In this document: positions 1-11,250 of the stretch, piece by piece
How positions within the stretch are numbered: position 1 is the stretch's first letter
How the letters are laid out: each line of letters begins with the position of its first letter
From: Auanema rhodensis
Taxonomy: Eukaryota > Nematoda > Chromadorea > Rhabditida > Rhabditidae
DNA: 64,000 nt
Assembly: GCA_964057225.1 (NCBI GenBank)
Contig: OZ059896.1
Coordinates: 11,222,001-11,286,000, forward strand
Direction of reading: 5' to 3'
Notes under the pieces: generated by a model
Database searches by the model: none
The model's input: the letters and a program-made list of their open reading frames with translations, nothing else
Told to the model about the DNA's origin: nothing
Made by a program: the position numbers and the translations under genes

Positions 1-2932
1 ATTAACTATTAACTTTTAATATTTATAACTAAATCGAAATATTATTGAAAGAAGATATAAGAAAAATCGTTGTTTACATTCAGATGCATATAGAATGAAG
101 AATAAAATGTTTTGAATGTAAAACACAGTAATTAACTTGTAGTTATGAGAAATTGATCAAAATTAAGCATTTTTACAGCAACCTTTTGCAACGAAACATA
201 CTGATTCTAAGAAGTTCAAATAGTTGCTTCAACTTTATCTAAAAACAACAGTTAATTGATATCTAGAAGTGTTAGAAGTATTTTATTCCTTCTTCCGATA
301 TTCCATAAGAAGTAAGAGACATGCTTCTCAATCTAATGAAATAACAACTCATGAACATAACAGTATTGTGTTCTTCATATAATAATATATGGTATACATG
401 AATATACTATGTCTATCTCTTCCATCATTATTAGGTCTTCTTCTTCTTCTTTTTCTTTTTTTTCTTTGATTATTACATATAAAAGAAGAAAATAAAACTT
501 ATCTTTAAATATAAATATACATATAACTATGTATATTTATGTAATCTCTTATCTTTTTTTCTTTCTTTTTTTTTCTTTTTTTGAAATTGTTTATTGTACT
601 TTTAGTTTTAATCAGATATATCTTATTACTATTCTAATTAAATAAAATATTATTTTTACAAGAAATCCCTTGTTGTTTCATATTTGTTCTCTCACCACCG
701 TTTGAATTTCTTTATCTTTTCATTCATTTCCAAAAATGAAATATTTCATCAAAATCACATGCTAACAAATCTTGTTAGCAACTTTCAACATTCAAATTTG
801 TCATGATGATCATATGAAAATTACATTATATTTCATTTCTTTTTTTTATTTTCCTTTACTATATCATATAATCATCAACATACGTATATATTTCTTTAAT
901 TATATCTTAAATTATCTTCTTTAAATATTAAATATAAGTATTATAATGATAATATTACTATACTTAATCAATTCCATTAATATTTAGCAAAATGTGTATG
1001 AAAATATTTTTTTTTATAAATCTTTTCTCATAATCTTTATTTTCTTCGAATGTTTATGACGTCAATCTAATTATATCCTAGCTACATTATTAGTTATTGA
1101 ACATTATACTGAATTCAATCAATATTAACATTTTATTTTAAAATTTGAATACAAAATTTTTGATTTTTAGTTATAGTTAATACTTCAAATTTTAGTTTTC
1201 CTTTTTTTAACTATTATGTTACATTGTAGAAGAAAATGCAAAAATAGGTCAAATATTAAAAAAGATTTCCATTTGAAAAACTTAATTAGTGATTTGATGA
1301 TCATAAATTGACATGTTAATATAATATATGCATATATCAAAGCTTGGCATGAACCCTTGCATAAGGCATTTGGTGCTCAATCCCCCCCCCCCCATCGCCT
1401 TGTCCTTCCTTCTCCGCCTATATTTTCTCATTTTTAAATGTTATGTAGTTTTACTATTAAAATCTCATATTATCAAACAGATGTTCACGACCATTCGACT
1501 AAGGAGGCATTCTTCGAAGATATAATGACACTATGATGTCATCATTATGAGTGCAAATGCAATAACTTTTTTTGTTCTTAAATAGTTTTGATATAACGAA
1601 CATACATACATATACGTCCATTTCATCTTCAAAATTTCATTTTTCCTCTATATTCTTGAATTGTTTGTTTTACAATGGTATTTATATCACATGAAACTTT
1701 TGATGGATTTTTTTGGATGTTTCGTAATTTGAACATGTATCATCTGCTTCTATTCCTTCCTATATCAACTTTACCCTGTCTTTTTTTATCGCATATTATA
1801 ATTTAAGATTATTTTTATGTTTTTCCACTGAGTAAAAATAATATCTTGTTTATCTCTAACTTCTCATCTTTAAAGATAGCAAGCTTACTGTTTTTACGAT
1901 GTTGGCGTCATGAAGCTTTGAAGCAAAAAAAAGTTTTTTTTTAGTTTATGGCGTTACGATTGTTACTTTTTCTTTGGTAGATTGTCGAATATCATTCCTT
2001 GCTGATGAAGAAGCTTTTCTAACTTAAACGTTCAATGTTCTTCGATATCATTCGTGGTTTGTATAAGTTTTACATGTCATCTTCATCGACTACGTTGTCG
2101 ACGTCGTCAACGTCACCCCTTCTAGCATCTTTCCTCCTCTTCGTCTCTTTTATTCTAATTTGGTCAAACTTGGTTTCGGTTTACAACATATTTCTCGTCT
2201 CTACGACTCATATATTTTCAAATTTCGTTCTTTTTGAGATCTGAGTAATCTAAGACATTAAATACTAATTATTACTAAATATTCTGAATCATTATCCTCA
2301 TGTTTTCACATTGTTATCAATGTTGATGACGTTCGTATACTGATTGATTCTCATTCTGTCATAGGTTCTTTACGAATTTAAAATCTTTTCTTCCTAATTA
2401 GGATAAAAGTTCTGATTTTCAGTATTTGAGCAAGCATTTCCTCTGATCGTCGAGTTAACAAGCTAGTTAGAACACTTGCTTCAAATCTAAAGTTGCTTAA
2501 CATCCTTTCCTTTAGAACTTGAAAAAAGATATTTGAACAACTTGGTTTTCTTCAAAAAACCCAAAAGAATTCAAATAAGTATGGAACCATATGCATGTGT
2601 ATATATCTATGTTAATTGAAACTTTTTATCAATTTGCTCTTTTTTTCAATAAAAATTTCAAATAAATCGAATAGTAGCCAGTTAAATATTGTTAATCTTT
2701 ATCATAATTATAAGTTTTGGTTTTCATCTAATTTTTATTTACAACATATAATTTTGCATGAAATTCCAATAACATTAGCTTCTACTGTGAGATGATGTAA
2801 TATTACTCATATGTATATATTCTTTTTTCTTTTATACCATTTTCATACTGATCTTTACTAGTTTTTCAATTTTAACTTGAATTCGTGTTCCAGGCTTGAT
2901 CGACAATTTCGCCCAAGACCCCTAATTTCAAT
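1..2932. other. AT-rich non-coding stretch
   Basis: I see no gene in this stretch. It is very AT-rich, with T-runs and TTTTCTTTTT tracts around 430-600 and a run of 12 C at 1382-1393. The short open frames (for example 2035-2244, Ser/Thr-rich then hydrophobic) have no splice context or recognisable motif. The part nearest 2932 is the likely promoter region of the insulin-like gene that follows. Confidence 0.6.
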
Positions 2933-3516
2933 ATGTCAGCCAATTATCCTCAACGACACTACAGGTTAAAAGAATAACTTAAATTAACAACATAACAATG
3001 AATATTTACTTTTCTCTTCAATCAATTTTTTTAATTTCAGCTTATCAACTGTTCTTCTACTTATGTTTCTTTTCTCTACACTCCCAAATACTTCTGCTAA
3101 TGTTCGTTTGTGTGGGCAACGACTAACCAGAACATTATTATCGTTATGTCGAAATCAGCTGTGTGGTGGATTTGTTCATCAAGCAGGTAAGATAACTGTT
3201 TGCTTCTGATTCAACGATTTCACAATTTTTGAGTCAGCAATGACTTTGTTCCTGAAGTGAATAACTAAAATCTTTTTTATCCAATTTTAAGTCAAAAATC
3301 TTGTATTCAATAGAATAATATGCTTTGTAATAGAATAATATGTACAATTATTCATGATTTCCGTAAAATTTATTAATTCCAGTAGACACGGAATCAGCTT
3401 GGAAAAATCCTATTCTATCTATTCATCATTCGGTCAAACGAGATGGAATTGCTACACGATGTTGCATGAATAGATGTACCATCAGCTATTTGAAAACATA
3501 TTGCTGTGCTTCATAA
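2933..3516 (+). CDS. insulin-like peptide precursor, four-disulfide type
   Basis: Secreted insulin/relaxin-family hormone precursor of about 103 residues, presumably acting on the DAF-2-type insulin receptor. Three exons fit: 2933-2964, 3041-3186 and 3383-3516, with GT-AG junctions and consistent phase. Residues 11-30 form a hydrophobic signal peptide ending near SANVRLC. The B-chain shows C-x11-C followed four residues later by a third Cys. The A-chain shows CC-x3-C-x8-C plus one extra Cys directly after it, and is preceded by the dibasic site VKR. The additional Cys in each chain matches the nematode insulin class with a fourth disulfide. No second dibasic site follows the B-chain, so a separate C-peptide is not obvious. 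What is seen: the cysteine pattern, signal peptide and KR site. What is inferred: receptor and function. Confidence 0.88.
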
Positions 3517-6335
3517 TTATTTTTATTTTACACAAATATTCAAATGAAGAAAATCAAGATTTATCATGTACTTATCTTCATTTGTTAACAAAATCTCCTG
3601 AACATCAAAGTACCGTCTTTATGGACGACATGGTTGCATTAATCCTCCATCATCAAGACACGAGTTTCGTTGTCATCATTCCAGCCACAATGTTAAAAGA
3701 ATTTTGCCATTTCCGCTTCAATTCTCCATTTCGGACTGTTTCCGTTTGAAGTTGGTTGATCCTCTCTTCCCAATGTATTCTCAACTGATCTCTCTTTCTC
3801 TCTTTCTCCTCCTCCTTCTTCTTCTTTTTCACATTATTTTTTCTCTCATGCTCTCCGTGGATTTCTCGCATAGTTTAGGTCTCTCACACCACCTCTCACA
3901 CTATCTCTCTCTCTCTCTTTCTCTCTGTCTCTCCTTTTGATCTCTCTGTTCGCCTCTTCACCTTTCTCTATATCGTCTTCTTCCCATCTTCATCTCCTTG
4001 TCTCTGTTCCTAGCTCTATTTTTTTCACTTGCCCGCTATATTTTAAATTGATTTTTGTATTGGATACTATGAAATAAAATTTTATTTTTGTTTGTCTACT
4101 TCGCTAACTTTATTGTACTACATCATCTTTACCCTGTTACCTGTCCGACAAATGTTGAATCTTTTAAAAAAAGTGATCGTCCTCGTTGTTACTTTATGAT
4201 CCATTTTCAAAATCTCAGAATATTTGTTTGATACAAAACATTAATACAGCATCATAATGAGTTTTTATATTTAGTCTTTTCGTCAACCAATAATCAGTGA
4301 TGACCTAGAGATCAAATCAACAGCCCATATGTACGTCTCAAAAACCCCCTCACACTAATGCCTCACGTTTCTCCTTGATCATTTTATCCTCTTGTTGTAT
4401 AATAGCATAATTTCCAGGCTTATCAATTCCCCCCTTTTCACAATTTTCGCTTATTCTTCATTAATAGTAAAGTTAGTTTATTTTCGATAAATCTTGAAGA
4501 TGTTTAAAGCCAGGAATAATAAAGTCGAATAACTTATTCATTTTCATCTAAAAATCTGTTAAATATACGTATATGTCTAAAAATCTTTGTATTATTAAAG
4601 ATATTCTAGTAAAAAGATTAAATATTGTAAGAGTTTATGACTAATAGCTTCAGGACTTACGAAACATAAAGTACTATTATCAACTTCAATGATCACATTG
4701 AAATAGAAGTCATCGTGTTGACGTCGATAGCTCTGATTTCTTAGCTAAAAGGCATGAGATACTCATAGATACAAAGTGGGTGAATGTAATGTGAAACCTA
4801 TTAATTAGTTAGATGAGATAATACTTGTTTTCCTCCCCTTTCCCCAATTTCTTAAAGAAATTATGACGTAGAATTCCCTCTTGTATTCAATATTGAAATA
4901 TGAATAAAATTATTGTTACAACTTATAAATATTGTTAAATGAATGTAATTAGCATCATATAAGAAAATTTAGATTGCATCAAGTTGTTCACATGAATCTT
5001 GATGACGTTGTGCCAGACAACATACTACAGTATTAGAAAATATAATATAATCAAGAAGAAAATCGATAAAAAAAACTTTGAAACTTTTAATATTAGAAAA
5101 TGAATAAGTTTGTATATATTGTGCTTACTATTATCGAGACTCTTTGATTCCGGAGGATGGAAGATTGTCCAGATGAACCACCTGTTCTTGCTTCGGTGAT
5201 CTAGCCGAGTTCAAAAAATAATTATAGATGAAAAACATCTGTGTTCCTACACATTTCTTTGAACCGAATCGAGCAGTTATTTACTAAGTTTTGATTGCTA
5301 TTTTAATAAAAAGGTCTATACAATACAATATATGTTGAAGAAATTTTAAAAAATATTATAAGTTATATTCATATTAGAGAAATCTTATAGTTAATATTTT
5401 TTTACGAATAAACAGGATATACATTACACTTTTATATTTTATAAAGACTACCTGAGCAGCTGAGGACCATATCATAAAATGTTACTGTTATAATGATGTT
5501 ATTATCTAGTTATCAAAGATGTCGGTATCTTAAATTAATTGTTTTATAATGATATGTAAAGTGTAATAGTTATGTATATATTACTATGTATAAATACAAT
5601 TCCAAATAACGGCCTTTGATTCCCTAAGCTACGAAATAATGTTGCAAATCGAGAAGGCAATTAATGTGTACTTGCTGAACTATCTGAAATAGATGTTCAA
5701 AGAAGATGCTTCTCACATTTTCTTAATTAACTTCATTTTTTTCTTCGCTTCTTTCTGTAACTACAAAAACACAACATAGTAGTTGACCTGGTATTTCTAC
5801 GTTGGGTATTGCGTGACCAGATAACGAGGTGTCTGATCGGTTCGGTAATTTCCTAAAGAGAGGATCTGCATCGGAACATGAGCTAACTATATAAGCACAT
5901 AAGGGACACACAAGTTGAAATATGCAACTCAGTTTGTTACGTAATCGTTGCGTCAAGCCGTACATGAAAGGTTTTCCGACCTGAGGTCAACGCTCTGTAC
6001 GGAACTGAGGACGAAGCCGCCAACCTGGCACTCCACCCACCGGACACACACCATTAATCTTCTCGTGCATACCTGCTCGCAGAAGACTCAGATTCAACTT
6101 ATTAAGCTAAGACGTGAGCAGTTCACAGGCCGTATTCCAATTTAATTATTTCTTATAAAAATCTGTGATTAATATCTTTTTATTTTGAAAACGTATCTAA
6201 CTTTCACAAACTACTCATAATTTATGAATATTACTGTATTATTCTCCTTTTTTTTAATTTTGATTCACAAAATAATTATGCAATAAGATTATTTTTTTCA
6301 GATTATTTTTCTTTATTTTTCCTAAAACAGATTAA
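3517..6335. other. intergenic region with CT-rich tract
   Basis: No convincing gene. A pyrimidine-rich stretch (TCTC and CTT repeats) runs from about 3770 to 4020 and creates low-complexity open frames on both strands. A patch at 5940-6130 has clearly higher GC than its surroundings and carries open frames on both strands (5723-5965 minus, 5948-6145 plus), but I recognise no family there. At 6326-6330 there is a clean acceptor (AAAACAG) just before the bZIP start codon, so a 5' UTR exon or a spliced leader is joined here. Confidence 0.5.
3770..4020. repeat. CT-rich low-complexity tract
   Basis: Runs of TCTC, CTCT and CTTCTT, densest at 3900-3940, give open reading frames on both strands that are only low-complexity sequence. 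No tandem unit longer than a few bases is seen. Confidence 0.7.
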
Positions 6336-7350
6336 ATGACGGATATCAACCAAATGAATATTAACCAGTTGTCTTACGACCAACAAGCGTTCAAGATGAT
6401 GACACATCTCTGGAATATTGACCCCTATGCATATAATTCAGATCAAAAGGTGAATACAAATACTATTTCTTTGTTGAAATTATACGAATGTATTATAATG
6501 AAACTATTTACGTTAATAAGCCTCATATTGTTTCAGTCATCTGCTATCAACTCATTTGCTTATTTCAACAGCCTAACGAATCCCATGCCACTTTTGGAGT
6601 CAGCTGCAAACAACCAAGCATCAAAGAGAAAGCAAAAAAAAGTTCCAGACGAAGAAAAAGATGACGTAAGAAAACAATTTTCAAAATTTCAAAAAATATT
6701 TATATGTAGTATATACACATATACACATACTTTATAGTATTTATTGGTGATTGGATTACCAAATACTATTAGACCTTGTACCATCGTAGACAATTGTAGG
6801 TATAAGAACGTCTAGTACGTTGATCATAGCCTCTCTCGTCTCTATTTCTCCCTTCTTATTCTTTGTCGTCATCTATCGTAATCAACTGTTTATATCTCTA
6901 ATAATCATCATCATATACTGATTTTTTATAACGTAGTGGGAATAACCTATTTTAATTAATGATTAATATTTAAGAGCTATTATGAGAGACGAAAAAAAAA
7001 CAATGAATCAGCTCGTAGATCTCGAGAGCAGCGCCGCCGCAAAGAGGAAGACAATGCAAAAGGATTAGAATTTCTACGAATAGTTAGTTATTACCACTTT
7101 AGTTTTGTTGCCGTTCTGTTAATAACCGCATTCTTTTGATTTTTTTTACTTTATTTCATGCTTAGTGCGGCTTCTGCATCTTCGTCAAATCTTTGACAAC
7201 ATTCTTCGCTTAGCGGCAAGTAATTATGGTTCTTTTAAGGAAAACGAGCGGCTTCGCCAAGAAATGCATCGTCTTTATGCCGAAGTTCAACGTTTGCGGG
7301 GTCTGGTGGGTTCCAATCAGACATTTGGATGGCCCGCCCCAACGTCCTGA
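6336..7350 (+). CDS. bZIP transcription factor, CES-2/PAR-like
   Basis: Nuclear DNA-binding protein of about 153 residues from four exons: 6336-6449, 6537-6665, 6975-7082 and 7240-7350, all in phase 0. The N-terminal 80 residues are Asn/Gln/Ser-rich and end in a basic stretch. Exon 3 encodes the basic region, reading YERRKKNNESARRSREQRRR, whose YxxRRxKNN core is typical of the PAR/CES-2/E4BP4 branch. Exon 4 continues a zipper with four leucines at exact seven-residue spacing (near NERLRQEMHRL). With my splice choice the first zipper leucine falls one residue short of the usual spacing from the basic region, so the exon 3/4 junction may be shifted or alternatively spliced. The acceptor at 6330, a few bases before ATG, suggests trans-splicing or a 5' UTR intron. 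Related nematode factors regulate cell death and neuronal fate; which orthologue this is cannot be decided. Confidence 0.82.
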
Positions 7351-9480
7351 GTTCAGCTGCTTTCCTTCGCCACTAGTACCATGTATGGAAAGAAGGCGTC
7401 CTCCCTTTTTCTCTGTATCTCTACTTCTATCTCTTTTCTAATAGCGTCATTGTATCGGAAAATGGGTCCCAACGGCTTTCTAATCTCATCTGCCTTATAA
7501 ATAACACCATGTGTATATAGTTCATAATTTTCTTAATACGAGACCTATGCCTAAAAAACGGTATATTGTCCGCCATCTAGGAATACAAAATGCTCAAAAC
7601 CAGATTGTCTTTCGTATATAATGTATAATTCTTCTGCGCTCGTTTACATTGTATTTTTCTACCCCTCATTGTTTCTTTTCATATTTCTATCTCTCTCATC
7701 CAATCTCTCGCTTATTTAGTTCTAGCTGTTATTTGTTATGCAAAGCAGTGATCACCACCGTCATCATACAGTCAGTCACAGTTCATTTCTCTACCGTTAT
7801 TTTTCACATGATAATTGTACTAACAATAGGAACTCGTACCTTCTCAGTTTCTGCTTTATTCTTTCTTTTCTTTTTGAGAACTCTTGCCTACGCGTTTTCA
7901 TAGTCGTTGAACGCGTTTCTTTTAAGTCGTTAAACTTCGTAAAAAAAACATTCACTTCCTGAGTTATGATGTCGCTAATATCTGTACATAAAGAAAATAT
8001 TCATATCAAAACATATTTAAGAGCTTACTTATTATTAATAAACTAATACTATATAATACAAGGTGTATTCATCATCTTGCTCTTTTTTACAAATGTATTA
8101 AAATAATTTCTTAAAGGGCGGTGAGGAAAAGGTCCTAAACCGACCTCGTTGAGAGGCCGCGAGGCGGCGCGTGCGTATATTTTTTTCCTGGGCGTCATCT
8201 TCGTACTGGTCACAATGGAGTGTTAATTTTATGTTTAATTTTTACTGTTGTGCACTATTATAACAAGAAATCTCTTTATTAACATAGTATAGTTACTCAT
8301 CAAAAGCTAACAATCCTCTTTTTTTTTGCGATTTTTTTTATTTGGTTTTGTACTATTGGTAAGTTTCACAATGCAAGTAATGGAAGTTTTCAAAAAAATC
8401 TTATTTTTAATTATTCATTACCTATTCTATAATATATTTTATGTTAATAACTAAGTTAAAATTTTATTTCTCTTTAATCTCAACTGATTACTCTTTCTTT
8501 TTAACTGATTCGTACTTGTTACATGATGATATCAATTATTTTTCCTTGGTGTATAGTGTATAGTGGTTGTGGGTAATCTACAAGGTGAATGCGAAGAGAT
8601 ATTGGGTTATCTCGGATCATCACATATCTTTCGACGCTGTTTGTTCAGTCGCGTACACTCTTTTACAGTCACTGTTTGTAGTTTTGCTGATGAGGGGTGG
8701 TCCGAAGCCGTGGTTCAGAAACTATGTTATGAAATCCTATTTTTTCTTGAGCATGATTAATCTCGAATTCGTGATGCTCACAATTTAACTAGGAATCTAA
8801 GAAATTTATATGGGTAATACTGCGAGAATAGATGAAAATTATTAATTGCTTCCAATATTATATTTAGAGTTGATATTACTTTTTTGAAGTGTGATATTTG
8901 TGTTCATTTTTACTAATTTGATTTGTGCTGTGCGCACCTGTTTGGAATTTTATTTATTGTTCTTTGACTAACATCCAGTGCATGCTGGTCTCATATCCAT
9001 TGCAAATCCAATGTTGAGTTTCAGATTCGAGCATTTTTAAAGTTTCCTTACTATTGATTTCTCTTGTCTGTCGTCTAATTGAACTATAATATGATCAATA
9101 CATTCCTGATATTTCAAATAGTTTGAACAATTTTTGGCTTTGTCATGAAAGCTTATGATCGATTCGAATTTTTATTTCGTTAAAATTTAATTTTAAACAT
9201 CATTTTTTTTGTTCAAAAAAATATTAGATCATTTATTATAATAGGTTTGCGTATTTCATGGTCTTGTAATTGACTCCAATTATCTTAGAGTCTGCATCGG
9301 AAGCAAACTCATAAATCTTGAAGAGAGCTGAGTAGCGGCCAGGCTGGTTGACAAATGAAATTGATTATGTTAGAGTGACAGCATATTGTCATTTGCTTTC
9401 ACACTTTTAGTCTCTGTTTCATGCCTGTTCTCAAAGCTCGCTAAAACTGTTTACTTCTCAGCTTCTTTTGTCGAGGAGTT
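7351..9480. other. intergenic region, bZIP 3' side to rho promoter
   Basis: No gene recognised. The first few hundred bases are probably bZIP 3' UTR. A short GC-rich patch at 8115-8180 (GAGGCCGCGAGGCGGCGCG) stands out from AT-rich flanks but does not fold into a tRNA that I can see. Open frames at 7649-7962 and 8563-8788 lack family motifs. Confidence 0.5.
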
Positions 9481-9665
9481 TAATAATAAGTAGTCGTAAG
9501 GTGCACGCGCTGGAAGGTGGGCGGGGCCTGCGACCGCGACGCACAAATCCAAAGAATGTTTTCTTGTTGGCGTCATTTGTTATAAAGAGGGGTGGGGAAT
9601 GTTATTTGGCGGTATTTTCGAATGAGTGGCGTCTCTGTCAGCGCGTATCGATCGATAGGTATGTG
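9481..9665 (+). promoter_or_regulatory. GC-rich promoter of the RhoA gene
   Basis: A GC-rich island in AT-rich DNA, about 350-550 bases upstream of the RhoA start codon. It contains a GC-box-like GGGCGGGGCCT at 9519-9529 and a TATAAAG at 9581-9587. The following sequence runs into a probable 5' UTR with a donor-like GGTATGTG near 9659. A strong acceptor (TTTTTTTACAG, ending 9991) lies 36 bases before the coding sequence, so a 5' UTR intron of about 330 bases, or trans-splicing at 9991, is likely. Promoter function is inferred from position and composition. Confidence 0.5.
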
Positions 9666-10027
9666 TCATCGTTTGAACTCTTTTCTCTGCCGTATGAGTT
9701 GTCATTTGTTGAAAATCATCTTGTTTCCTTGTATAACTATATCATTTAGTACTTGTATTTTTGCCTTATTCGTTTTGTTGTCGTTCTCATTGAAGTGACT
9801 AAAGTGGTTCGTTGCTGCTTCTGCACATGTTTTCTGCTTCTCTCGCTGTTCCCCCAATATTGCATTAGTCGGATAGGACTATCACATCCACTTACGACAT
9901 CTTTGAGTGATTGCATTTAAGCTTTAGAATATTGATCTGCTACTTTGTTCCTTTTTATTGTGATTTCCCCTTTTTAATGTTTTTTTTACAGGGAACACGA
10001 CGGGTATTCCCTCTTTAGTCTGTAGAC

Positions 10028-10835
10028 ATGGCTGCTATTAGAAAAAAGGTAAAATTTATTTAATTAACCATCACTTTAATTATGAATTATAGTTGGTAAT
10101 TGTTGGTGATGGTGCTTGTGGTAAGACTTGCCTTCTCATCGTCTTCAGCAAAGACCAGTTCCCTGATGTATATGTACCCACTGTATTCGAAAACTATGTT
10201 GCCGATATCGAGGTAGATGGTAAGCAGGTATGTTTTTTTTATTGTTTATTTTGGATTTATTATGTATATTTTAAGGTTGAATTAGCCCTATGGGATACTG
10301 CTGGACAAGAAGATTATGATCGTTTGCGGCCACTCTCATATCCTGATACTGATGTGATCCTCATGTGTTTCAGTATTGATTCACCAGATTCTCTTGAGAA
10401 TATTCCTGAAAAATGGACTCCTGAGGTCAGTTAAAATATATATTTAATATTTATATGATAATTATCTTAGGTTCGGCATTTCTGTCCTAATGTTCCTATT
10501 ATTCTTGTTGGAAACAAAAAGGATTTAAGAAATGATCCACAAACTGTTAGGGAACTAGCTAAGATGAAACAGGTGTTAATTTTTATATAATTGTTTTTGT
10601 TACGTTTCAAATCCAGGAGCCTGTCAAGCCAGAACAAGGACGAGCTATTGCTGAACAAATTGGCGCTTTTGCTTATTTGGAATGCTCTGCTAAAACCAAG
10701 GACGTAAGTAGTTTTATCGAATTATAGTAATATTTACTTTTGAATGTTTAGGGAATTCGTGAGGTATTCGAAAAGGCAACTCAAGCAGCTCTCCAGCAGA
10801 AAAAGAAGAAAAAGAGCAAGTGCACACTCCTATAG
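10028..10835 (+). CDS. rho-1: RhoA small GTPase
   Basis: Rho-family GTPase of 192 residues, controlling actomyosin contractility, cytokinesis and polarity at the plasma membrane. Exons: 10028-10048, 10093-10227, 10276-10425, 10471-10572, 10617-10703 and 10752-10835, with introns of 44-48 bases. The P-loop GDGACGKT is at about residues 12-19, the switch I effector region YVPTVFENY near 34-42, switch [15 protein letters not shown] at about 59-71, NKKD (the G4 box, N/TKxD) near 117-120, and ECSAK near 160. The C-terminus is a polylysine stretch followed by the CAAX box CTLL, which predicts geranylgeranylation. The Rho insert helix region ([15 protein letters not shown]) is present, as in RhoA and unlike Ras. 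Length equals that of the nematode orthologue. The gene stands alone on this strand and is convergent with urocanate hydratase. Confidence 0.97.
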
Positions 10836-11250
10836 ATGGTATTTTCTTCATGATAATGTGCATGATATAATCGAGCTATTTATTATTCACAGCTTTTGCC
10901 AATCAAGTCATTAGCTGTCTTAGTTGTCTCAACCTCTTATAGTATCTATTTCCCCCTTGTTTTCGTATCATTTCTTTCGATGCGGTTCTATACACTCCTT
11001 CTTCTGTCGCCCTCTTTTCACTAAATGCTTTGTAAATTCTGTCGACAACTTCCTGCTACAGCCTGCTCCACTTGCAATCTTGTACAAGACTGGGCAATTG
11101 TTGCTTAATTGTAATCGAGTTTTTGTTCATTATGATAAATTTTCTAACTACTGATACATGTATATCTTTATTTAACCGATGTCAAACATAATATTACAAC
11201 CGGGATTAACATGCTCTTTCTAAAGTGTAATGCCTTTAACTATTCCATTG

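Noticed and set aside
2035-2244. 69-codon Ser-rich and hydrophobic open frame
   Set aside because: Low complexity, no splice or promoter context, no family.
5140-5215. Balanced-GC stretch considered as a microRNA precursor
   Set aside because: The two arms do not pair convincingly and no known nematode miRNA seed is recognised.
8115-8180. Short GC-rich patch considered as a tRNA or other structured RNA
   Set aside because: No cloverleaf, no A/B box and no clear hairpin could be built by eye.
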